Positions 55,491 through 64,000 of a stretch of 64,000 nt of DNA are shown piece by piece. The position numbers and the translations under genes are program-made. Where the stretch lies: NCBI RefSeq assembly GCF_037893015.1, contig NC_133661.1:226271157-226335156 (forward strand), read 5' to 3'. The DNA comes from Macrotis lagotis (taxonomy: Eukaryota > Chordata > Mammalia > Peramelemorphia > Peramelidae). Position 1 is the stretch's first letter, and every line of letters begins with the position of its first letter. The notes under the pieces were generated by a model, which had not been told where the DNA came from, searched no databases, and saw nothing but the letters and a program-made list of their open reading frames with translations.

Positions 55491-56820
55491 AAGGATAAGA
55501 ATTCTGTGTTTCATAATTTGTATTACTGTTACAATTTGCTTCTCTTAACAAGTTTGTTTTATTTTACTTTCTTTTTCTTTTGAAAAAAAAAAACAACTTC
55601 TAACTCTGGGGGAGTCCCAGGGGAAGAGGTAGCCATATTAAATTAAGGAAAGACTAGTGAATAGAAAATGGGGTAAAGATAATTAGTTTTATGGATACTC
55701 ATGTAGAATTTGATAATGGAATAATTTAAGAGAATAACCTTAGTTAGGACTGGATCTGGTTGCTGTTCTTTCCTGGAGTTCCAATTCTTAGGGTTAGTGG
55801 AAAGAGTACTCAGTTTGAAGTCTGAGAATGTGAATTCATATTCCAACTCTAATTTTTAATTCTTGCAGGACCTTGGGTAAATACTTCTTTAGTCCTCAGT
55901 TTCCGATACTGTTGGAACTAGTTTGGGCTAGATGTAATTTAGAATCTTTTCTAACTCTAAATCTCAGTACTTTTTTTAATAAAAAGAAAATTTTTACTAC
56001 TTCAGGTATCTTAATGCTATTTTCTCAAAATATCAGCTGTGGCAGTCCTATAAAAGTAAAGGAGTTTAGGAATAAGAATGATATTTTAGACTGTATTCCC
56101 TTCACAGGCTCCTAGCTGAGAGCTTGAAATGAGCTATAGATTGAACTGTGTATTTAAGAACTAAAATTGAAAGACAAGTGTACCACCCCTTCCTGCCTTT
56201 CAAATTTTATAAATGTTTGTTCAAGGCAGGACCCCACCCATTTTCCAAGTCCCCTTACCACTTAGCTCTTTCAGTGTCAGGATTTCCCTTTCCCAAGAAT
56301 GTTGCTTAACCCAGATTATCAGGTTGGATTAGGGTGACTTCAATCTTTAGAAGACCACCCTTATGGAGCAGAATTGAGACTTGGTTTTCCCTTTCTGCTT
56401 TTTTCTAGTATAGCTCCTCAGTCCCAGGGCTTCAGGATTTATTAGAAGGGATTTTTAGAGATTTCCTAGTAGAGTGGTTTTTGAAATCTTTGATCTTAAT
56501 ACCCTTTTGGGTGATTAAAAGTTTTTGAGTATCCTAAAGATCTTTCATTTATTTGGATTATATCTGTGAATATTAATTATATTAGAAATGAAAACTAATG
56601 AAATTTTTATTATATGTTAACATAAATAACTTTATTTTCACAATGAAAAGAACAAAAAAATTAGTGAGGAAAAAATGGGGTTGTTTTACACATTTTTGCA
56701 GATCTCTTTAATGTTTAGCTTAATAGAAAACAGACAGATTCTCATATCTGCTTCTGCAATCAGTCTGTTATGAAATGTCATTTTGGTTGAAGTATATGCC
56801 AGGCTCCTACTGATATGTAG
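55491..56820 (+). other. TTC7B intron 1, nothing recognised
   Basis: No exon, RNA gene or clear repeat. Confidence 0.4.
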
Positions 56821-56835
56821 TTAGAAAAGGAAGTA

Positions 56836-56996
56836 ATTTTTTTTTTTTTTTTAGTTTTTGCAAAGCAAATGGGGTTAAGTGACCTGCCCAAGGCCACACA
56901 GCTAGGTAATTATTAAGTGTCTGAGGCAGGATCTGAACTCAGGTACACCTGACTTCAGGGTGGGTGCTCTATCTACTGTGTCACCTATTTACCCCC
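56836..56996 (-). mobile_element. WSINE1-type SINE with TSD
   Basis: 'gcaaagcaaatggggttaag', 'aattattaagtgtctgaggc', head 'ctactgtgtcacctatttac'. TSD aaaaggaagta at 56825-56835 and 56997-57007. Confidence 0.9.
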
Positions 56997-57479
56997 AAAA
57001 GGAAGTATTTTAATAGGCAAATAATGTCTTAATTCATATTGGTATAAAAGTAGCATCTACAGACCACACTTGAAAACTGCTAATTAGTCCATTACCCTTA
57101 TTTTGCAATTGGAGAAACTGAAACAGAGACATAACTTATATAAAATGAAAAAAGAAATATGTTGAATCCAGATCCTTTGATTTCTAATCTAGTGGTTATT
57201 TCACACTATATTACATTGTGTTTTTTGATCCTATCTCCTTAATGTGAATATTCTAGAAGATTGATGTTTTCCAGTTTTTATTCAAATAGACTTTTTTTTT
57301 GGTTCACTCATTCTCAGCCCTTATGATATTAAGTTCTATTTATAGATGAACACTAGTCTGCATCAAATTTTTACAAAACCCTTAGTAAAAGTTTTACTGT
57401 TGTTCAGTGAAGATTTTAACCATCTGCTTATTATACACAAATGGATTAGTCCTTCCTAGTTTGGCATTGTGATTAGTTT

Positions 57480-57650
57480 TAGAGTTAGGAAGTCTTAATT
57501 TCACATTAGTTGTGACCACTGGCAAATCCCTTAACTTCTTTGAGCCTCATTTTCTTTCTTGTTTTATAAAGCTGAGATTATACCTCTACTTTCTATTTCA
57601 AGTGCTTTTATGAGGCTCAGATGCAAAAAAGCTATGTAAAGTGCAAACTT
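57480..57650 (+). mobile_element. MIR/THER1-like SINE
   Basis: 'gaccactggcaaatccctta', 'gagcctcattttctttcttg' and 'gctatgtaaagtgcaaactt' in MIR order. Confidence 0.5.
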
Positions 57651-57891
57651 ATTTTTATTTACAGAGTGGTCATCATACACATATTCTACTGACTTTATAT
57701 CAGTTCATAGAAGTCTTTCCAGATTTCTCTGAATTTGTCCCTTTTATCATTTCTTAGAGCATAATAATAATACTATTATTATACTTGTATACTATAATTT
57801 ACTTAGCCATTCTCTAATTTATGAGCACTTTCTTTGTTTCCATTTCTTTGTTATATTAAAAAGTGCTGCTATAAATATTTTCCCCCGGGAG

Positions 57892-58028
57892 CAGCTAGGT
57901 GGCTCATTGGATAGAGCACCAGCCCTGGAATCAGGAGGACCTGAGTTCAAAAGTGACCTCAGATAGGTGAAAATTACCAGCTATGTGACCTTGGGCAGGT
58001 CACTTAACTCCATGGCCCCACAAAAACA
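57892..58028 (+). mobile_element. WSINE1-related SINE, CCCCACAAAAA-tail variant
   Basis: Head 'gagcagctaggtggctcatt', body 'ccagctatgtgaccttgggc', tail 'ccatggccccacaaaaacaa', a third tail type in this window. Confidence 0.8.
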
Positions 58029-59581
58029 AATTTTGCACATATGGATCATTTCTCTTTGACTTTAAAAATCCTTTGGCAGTATATGGTTAGTAGTGGTCAA
58101 AGGGTATAACATTTGGGTATGTTCCATATTGCTTTCCAGAGTAATTCCTTGCTCTGTCAGCCTTGCATTAGTGTGCTGGTCTTCCCCCACAGTCTCTCTG
58201 CCAAATTCATTTTCATTTTTTTGTCATTTTGTCATTTTGATGGATGTCAAGTAGGATTTCAGAATTTTTTTTTAATTTTCAATATTCTTAGGTGAATGAA
58301 TTGGAGTATCCTTTCATTAGTTTTCTTCCTTGTGATCTACCTATCATATCCTTTGACCATTTATTTATTAGGTAACAGCTCTTGTTCTTAACATGTTTAT
58401 GTCAATCCTTTATACATTTTTAGATTTCAGAGAAATTAGCTGCAATTGTTTTTTCATTTCTAACTTTAACTTCTAACTTATAGTGCTTTTATTTTTGCAG
58501 AAAACTTTAGAATTTTATGTATCCAAAATTTTCCATTTTATTTCCTTTGTTAATCTCTGCTCCCTCTGTGATCAAAAACATTTCCCCTCTCCATCACTAG
58601 AAGATACCTTTTTTTCTCTAATTATGAAATGATCTTTTATATCTGGGTCATGTATCCATTTGGAGCCTATTGTGGTATATAGTATAAGAAATTGTTCTCA
58701 GCCTAATTTTTCCCAGGTTGTTTTCCAACTTTTCAGGTGGTTTCAGAAAATAAATTCTTACCTTTACCACTCAGTATCTTTAGGTTGCTAAAGCTCTATG
58801 TTCCTATGTTTATTTGCTTCTCCATTTTGTTTATCTAATCTCTTCCAATGATCAATTTAATGTTTGTGTTTTTTTTAGCCAGTACCAAATTCTTTTGATG
58901 ATTACTGCTTTGTAGTATAGTTTGATATCTGGTATTTCTGGGCCTTCTTCTCACTTTTTTTCTACTATGTTTTCCTTTGAGTTCCTGACTGCTTGTTCCT
59001 CCAGATGAATTTTGTGATTTTGCCCTGTAAAGTGATCTTTTACTAGTTGGAGCTATATAGCAATGAAGCTGTAAATTAATTTAAGCAAAATTGTTTTTTA
59101 TGATAATAGCATGGCCTAGCCATCAACAATTTATTCTAATTCACTTATCTGTTTTTATTTCTGTAAAAGGGTATTTTGTTTAATTCCTATGTGTGTCTTG
59201 GTAAGTAGACTTCCAAATATTTTGTATTCTGTAGTCATTTTGCATAATCTTAATTCTTTTTTAAAAAATCTCTCTTTGCTTGGTCTTGTTGGTACAAAAA
59301 GACATGATATTTATTAGTTTATTTTATATATTGCTACTTTGCTGAAATTATTGAATTTTAATTTTAGTTGAATCTCTAAGGTTCTCTAAGTCAACCCCAG
59401 TGATAATTTTTTTCTTCTTTGCCTGTTCCCTTGATTTTTAAAATTATTTTGTTGCAATAACGAGTATTTCTAGAACTAGATCAAGTAATAACTGTGAATA
59501 TCTTTGTTTTATCCTTGATCTTATTGGAAACTAGTAGTTCTACATTATAGATGAATTAGATAAATGCTCTCCCTTTATTTT

Positions 59582-59738
59582 ATTTATTTATTTTTTGCAA
59601 GACAATGGGTTTAAATGACTTGCTCAAGGTCACACAACTAAGTAATTATTAAGTGTCTGAGGTCAAATTTGAACTCAGGTTCTCCTGACTCCAGGGAGTC
59701 TCTATCCACTCTATCCACTGTGCCACCTAGCTGCCCCA
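59582..59738 (-). mobile_element. WSINE1-type SINE with TSD
   Basis: 'gcaagacaatgggtttaaat', 'aattattaagtgtctgaggt', head containing a short duplication ('tctatccactctatccactg'). Flanks ctccctttatttt (59569-59581) / ctcccttgatttt (59739-59751). Confidence 0.85.
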
Positions 59739-59969
59739 CTCCCTTGATTTTTAGAAAGCTATTTATTATATTTAGGAAGAGTCTATTTCCTCTTGTTCTT
59801 TTTACTACTAGCCCTGACAGACATCCGTGGTATATTGGGGATGGTTTTGGTCTGGAACCTCTTGCATATCTTTTTGTACAGATGTCTAGACAATGAATCT
59901 GTCTCTTGCATTTGACTCTCAGTGCTCTAACTTGTGCAGAGAATTGGGGAGCCCTCTTTTCCTTTTTAT

Positions 59970-60122
59970 TCTTTTTAGGTTTTTTTTGGCAAGGTAGTGG
60001 GGTTAAGTGACTTGCCCAAGGCCACACAGCTAGGTAATTATTAAGTGTCTGAGGCCGGATTTGAACTCAGGTCCTCCTGACTTCAGGGTTGGTGCTCTAT
60101 CCACTGCACCACCTAGCTGTGC
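59970..60122 (-). mobile_element. WSINE1-type SINE
   Basis: 'ggcaaggtagtggggttaag', 'aattattaagtgtctgaggc', head 'ccactgcaccacctagctgt', followed by an unusual C-run (60121-60135). Confidence 0.88.
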
Positions 60123-60135
60123 CCCCCCCCCCCCC

Positions 60136-60840
60136 TCCCCACTCCGTTTTCCTTTTGGGTGACTCATGGAAGTTGGATTTTCCTTTGCTTCTTTTTTGAC
60201 AAGCCAGCAACCTGTTAATGAAGCTCACATTGACTTGATATGCCTGGAACTCCTATTCACAATGTTGGCTGATTTCAGAATTCACTGCATATCTTTACCT
60301 CCCTTCTTCAAAGGTTTTTGAATTTATCTGAGCTGGCTCTGGCCTCTTTGAATCAACTTCTATCAGCTTTTGTACTCTCTGAATTTATTTGTTTTTTTTG
60401 TTCAGTTATGGATTGGATGAAAAATCTTATTTCAGAGGGTTTTCTGACTTGTTACTGGTCTTTCTGGGGCCATTTTCATCTTCTGTGGTTTCTCTAGGTG
60501 AGTTAGATTTCCCTACTATTACCTTTAATTTTGCTATCTTCTCTGGAAATCCTAAATTGTTTTCTTAATGCCTTTTTTTTAACCATAATAATACCATAGT
60601 GCCATAGTAATTTTCCAGTATCTTGTCCCTCTACCTTGTTGAACACACCCAGTTGAGCAAACCTGTATGACAAATTGATTAGCATATACTTCATTCCATT
60701 TATATAAACCTGTACTTCTCAGCAGAGAGGAGAGAAATGGGTTTTATCATTTTTTCTCTGTGATCAATATTAATTAATTCTTTTGTAACAAAAATTTCTT
60801 AGATTAATTCTCAGACGATAGACACACTACCTGCTATCTT
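60136..60840 (+). other. TTC7B intron 1, nothing firm
   Basis: No exon or clear repeat. Confidence 0.4.
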
Positions 60841-60847
60841 TAGACTT

Positions 60848-60972
60848 TTTTTTGGGGGGGGTTGCTAGGTAATGGGATTAAGTGACTTGCCCAAGGTCAC
60901 ACAACCAGGTAATTATTATGCATCTGAGGCCATATTTGAACTCAGATCCTCTTGACGCCTGGGCTGGTGGTG
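60848..60972 (-). mobile_element. WSINE1-type SINE, truncated head
   Basis: 'gctaggtaatgggattaagt', 'aattattatgcatctgaggc', ends at 'cctgggctggtgg' before the usual ccactg-cacctag block. Confidence 0.75.
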
Positions 60973-61210
60973 GGGGGAGGTTTATGTGTACCCTTGCTGT
61001 CCCACTTTAGACCTATTCTTGAAGCTTTTCCTTTTTTGGCAGGGTCATTATAGGTTGGACAATTGGCATTGCTTTGGAGAACCCAAAGTTACCTCTGAGA
61101 TAATAATAAAAACAGTAACTTATCCTTACGGTTTAGATGCTTTTTTTCTAAACTTGAGGGTACAGATACATTATTGGTTTTTAAATCATTTTTCAGATGA
61201 GAACACTGAA

Positions 61211-61568
61211 GTTCTGCACTTAATAATTTTGTGACTATAGGCAAGTCACTTAAGCATCTCAAACTTTAGTTTCCTAATCTGTAAATGAGGATGGTAAAAT
61301 GACTTCCCTCATAGGGTTGTTGTGAGAAACCCCTAACATTATACAAATGCAAGCTGCTATTTTGGGGGAGTATAAAGGGATTGGGACATGTGTTAGAATC
61401 ATTAGTGTGGATGGATCTTCCCATGTGGAAATTCCCCCCACTAATGGACTTCAACTTAAAGCTTTGGAGAATTGCCAATGCCATAACAGGCCTGTGCGTG
61501 AGTCAGAACTTTGAACTCACATCTTCTTGCCTACAAGGCTAGTTCTCTATCCACTGTACCACAATGCT
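61211..61568. mobile_element. MIR/THER1-like SINE (+) and SINE head fragment (-)
   Basis: 61211-61365 (+): 'gtgactataggcaagtcact', 'agtttcctaatctgtaaatg', 'tcatagggttgttgtgagaa'. 61497-61568 (-): 'gagtcagaactttgaactca' to 'ctatccactgtaccacaatg'. Confidence 0.55.
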
Positions 61569-62030
61569 TTTCACCATTAATGCCTTTTCTATAAATGGTT
61601 GTTAGAGAGTTTCTGGGGGGCCTGAGAGGAGGGAGTATGTGATAAGGGAAGCATTTCAATTCAATCCAACTCTCTATCATCTATGCCATTTTGCCTGTCA
61701 TACTTTTCCTTTTCTTACCTCTTCTTTCCCCATCTATATACTTATATAGTATATTGTACAATACAAACATAACTAATTATTGTGACTGCTACTATAGTAA
61801 TCTTTTCTTTTTTCTTTATATTTAAATTTTATTTATTAAGTATGATTTTGGTTTACTTATTTTATATCATTACAATAATTTTGGTATAAGATTTTGGTAT
61901 AAGAGTAAACATAAATCTCCCCCCCCCCAAAAAAATGAGAAACCTCAAGAATAGTGAGACAGAGAGAAAAAAAGATGTACTTCAGTCTATGCTCAGATTC
62001 CAATGGCTCTCTTTCTGGGGGGAGTTGCCT

Positions 62031-62189
62031 TTTTTTTTTTTTTAGGTTTTTTGCAAGGCAAATGGGGTTAAGTGGCTTGCCCAAGGCCACACAGCTAGGT
62101 AATTAGTAAGTGTCTGAGACCGGATTTGAACCCAAGTACTCCTGACTCCAGGGCTGGTGCTTCATCCACTGCGCCACCTAGCTGCCCTC
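62031..62189 (-). mobile_element. WSINE1-type SINE nested in HAL1 copy 2
   Basis: 'gcaaggcaaatggggttaag', 'gtaattagtaagtgtctgag', head 'ccactgcgccacctagctgc'. Flanks gagttgcct (62022-62030) / gagttgtct (62190-62198). Confidence 0.9.
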
Positions 62190-62285
62190 GAGTTGTCTTC
62201 TTTATCATAAGTCCATCAGAGAAGTTCAATATTTTTTCCACAATTGCTATTACTAGTTGTATTTCCCTCCACTCTATTCCTCCCC

Positions 62286-62450
62286 ATTCTCATCTATTCT
62301 ATTCTCATCTATTCTATTCTATTCTCATCTATTCTATTCTATTCTCATCTATTCTCATCTATTCTATTCTCATCTATTCTATTCTCATCTATTCTATTCT
62401 ATTCTATTCTATTCTATTCTATTCTATTCTATTCTATTCTATTCTATTCT
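62286..62450. repeat. ATTCT/CATCT pentanucleotide array
   Basis: About 33 pentanucleotide units mixing ATTCT and CATCT. The last 60 bases (62391-62450) are twelve uninterrupted ATTCT units. It grew from the pyrimidine-rich HAL1 3' region. Copy 1 of HAL1 has no such array. Confidence 0.95.
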
Positions 62451-62689
62451 CTCTCCTTTCATCCTGGCCCTGTCCAAAAGTGTGTTGTATCTGAGTACCC
62501 TCTCCCACAAACTTCCCTCTCTTCTATCACCTGTTCTCCCCTTCCCTCCCCCCATTCCCTCTTATCCCATCCCCTCTTATCATTTTTCTCTAGGGTAAGC
62601 TAGATTTCTATACCCTATTAAGTGTGTATGTTATTTCCTCTCTGAACCATTTTTGATGAGAATGAAGGCTCACTCATTCCCCCTCACCT

Positions 62690-62714
62690 TCCCCCATTCC
62701 ATTCCATTCCATTG
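62690..62714. repeat. Short (CCATT)n run
   Basis: Four to five CCATT units within HAL1 copy 2; absent from copy 1 at the matching place. Confidence 0.85.
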
Positions 62715-64000
62715 AAAAAGCTTTTTCTTGACTTATGGGAAATTTCTTAGCTCCTTCTTCCTCTCCTTTCTCCTCCTCCCAGTACTTCCCTTTATCACCC
62801 ATTGACTCCATCATTTTACTATATTATACCATTATATTCTGCTCCTTCCTGTGCTCTGTCTATATATGCTCCTTCTAACATCTCTTCATATGAGTTCATA
62901 TGAGTTATCAATATCTTCTTCCCATGCAGGAATACAAACAGTTCAATATCATTAAGTTCCTCATGGTTAGTCTTTTTCATCCACCCCCTCTATGGTTCAC
63001 CAGCGTCCTGTACTTGAAGATCAAACTTTCTGTTCAACTCTGGTTGTTTCAATAGGAAAGTCTGAAAGTCCCCTGTTTCATTGAAAGTCCACCTTTTCCC
63101 CTGAAAGAGGATGTTCTGTTTTGCTGGGTAGTTTATTCTAGTTTGTAAAACCAAGATCTTTTGCCTTCCAGAATATCATATTCAGATCCCTCTGAGCTCT
63201 TAATGTAGATCCTGTGTAATCCTGACTATGTAGCCATGGTAGTTGAATTGTTTGTTTCTGGCAGCTTTTAGAATTTTCTCTTTGACTTGGGAATTCTGTA
63301 ATTTGGCTATAATATTTCTGGAAGTTTTTCTTTTGGGATCTCTTTCAGGAGGTGATCCGTGAATTTCCTCAATTTCTATTTTGCCCTCTGCTTCTAGGAT
63401 CTCAGGGCAATTTTGCTATATTATTTCTTGAAAAATGAAGTCTAGGTTCTTTTCTTGGTCATGACTTTTAGGTAACCCAATAATTTTTGAAATATTTCTT
63501 CTGGATCTGTTTTCAAGATCGGTTGTTTTTCCATTGAGATATTTCACATTTTCTTCTAATTTTTGGCCTTTTTGGAAGAGTTTTATTTCTTCCTGATTTC
63601 TCGTGAAGTCATCAGTTTCCTTTAGTTCCATTCTGCATTTGAAGGAGTTATTTTCTTTTGAGATCTTTTTTATCTCCTTTTCCAGCTGACCAATTCTGTT
63701 TTTTAAGGCATTCTCCTCATTTGCCTTTTGTTTTTCTTTTTCCATTAGGCCTAAACTGGTTTTTAGCATATTATTTTCTTCAGTATTTTTTTATATTTCT
63801 TTCACCAAGCTGTTGATTTGGTTTTCATGATTTTCCTGCATCACTCTCATTTCTCTTCCCAATTTTTCCTCCACCTCCCTTAATTGCTTTTCAAGTCTTT
63901 TTTGAGCTCATCCATAGTCTGAGTCTATTTTCTATTGCTCTTGTAAGTTTTGGATATAGAAGCTTTGATTTTGTCATCATCTGAGTATGTGTTTAATTTT

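Larger units (their letters stand above)
57655..59800 (-). mobile_element. Old L1 body (ORF2 to 3' part), antisense
   Basis: Follows the antisense L1 sequence for about 2 kb: 'ttcagagaaattagctgcaa', 'tttggagcctattgtggtat', 'tagccagtaccaaattcttt', 'gcttgttcctccagatgaat', 'agttgaatctctaaggttct'. These correspond to the C-terminal half of ORF2 and the 3' region. Highly diverged with no long ORF left. SINEs are nested at 57892-58028 and 59582-59738. Confidence 0.7.
61805..64000 (-). mobile_element. Second HAL1 copy, cut by the window end
   Basis: Collinear with 25014 onward: the same A-rich tail end, 'gtacttcagtctatgctcag', the pyrimidine-rich block, and ORF1 from 63000 to the window end. Its minus-strand open stretch (63416-63769, 117 codons) gives the coiled coil (KNRIGQLEKEIKKISKENN) and the start of the RRM (SKIIGLPKSHDQEKNLDF). 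No ORF2 sequence lies between the ORF1 end and the tail, as in copy 1. It lacks the tandem SINE modules of copy 1 but has its own WSINE1 (62031-62189). The 5' end lies outside the window. Confidence 0.8.

Noticed and set aside
59638-60027. 129-codon minus-strand ORF
   Set aside because: Spans two WSINE1 copies and the L1 between them; a chance frame across repeats.
9154-62189. SINE heads as functional tRNA genes
   Set aside because: They have tRNA-like promoter boxes but cannot fold into complete tRNAs and are followed by SINE bodies and A-rich tails.
62126-62603. Three overlapping ORFs of 113-122 codons
   Set aside because: Products of the ATTCT array plus SINE sequence; repetitive Ile-Leu-Phe-Tyr-Ser translation.

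Overview
The window looks like marsupial nuclear DNA, probably from an Australian (australidelphian) species. The reason is its repeat content. It is crowded with a short tRNA-derived SINE of the WSINE1 type, RTE-tailed MAR1-type SINEs, older THER1/MIR-like SINEs, L2 remnants and several L1 3' ends that differ from placental L1s. Species-level identity cannot be read from the sequence. Family names are from memory of their diagnostic ends, not from a database search.

Only one host protein-coding gene is supported. At 32499-32619 (+) lies coding exon 1 of TTC7B, 40 codons plus one base, followed by a GT splice donor. It sits in a CpG island (about 32120-33520) with a TATA-less promoter, a strong CTCF-like site at 32291-32309 and a (GGC)9 run in the presumed 5' UTR. 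Everything right of 32620 is TTC7B intron 1, which runs past the window edge. No other TTC7B exon was recognised. Everything left of about 32120 is upstream intergenic DNA with no gene recognised apart from a processed AKR1B (aldose reductase) pseudogene at 29621-30557 (-).

Layout: 1-24.9 kb is intergenic DNA with nested SINEs, L1 and L2 pieces, a decayed AT-rich minisatellite (4.9-6.1 kb), a solo LTR (6987-7472) and a young-looking 190-bp duplication (17.26 and 19.53 kb). 25.0-28.2 kb is a full-length ORF1-only L1 ('half-L1', HAL1) bounded by 13-bp target-site duplications. 29.6-30.6 kb is the AKR1B pseudogene. 31.9 kb has a long perfect hairpin. 32.1-33.5 kb is the TTC7B promoter, exon 1 and a G-rich minisatellite in the start of intron 1. 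33.5-64 kb is intron with SINEs, several L1 3' ends, an old L1 body (57.7-59.8 kb), and a second HAL1 (61.8 kb to the window end) holding an ATTCT pentanucleotide array.

I found no convincing new multi-gene system. The most useful observations are the TSD-bounded HAL1 with a YY1-type site at the same offset as in human L1, the SINE-derived tandem modules in its tail, the intron-1 minisatellite that stays open in frame with exon 1, the promoter-proximal hairpin, the CTCF-like site, and a strong strand bias of the short SINEs on both sides of the promoter.
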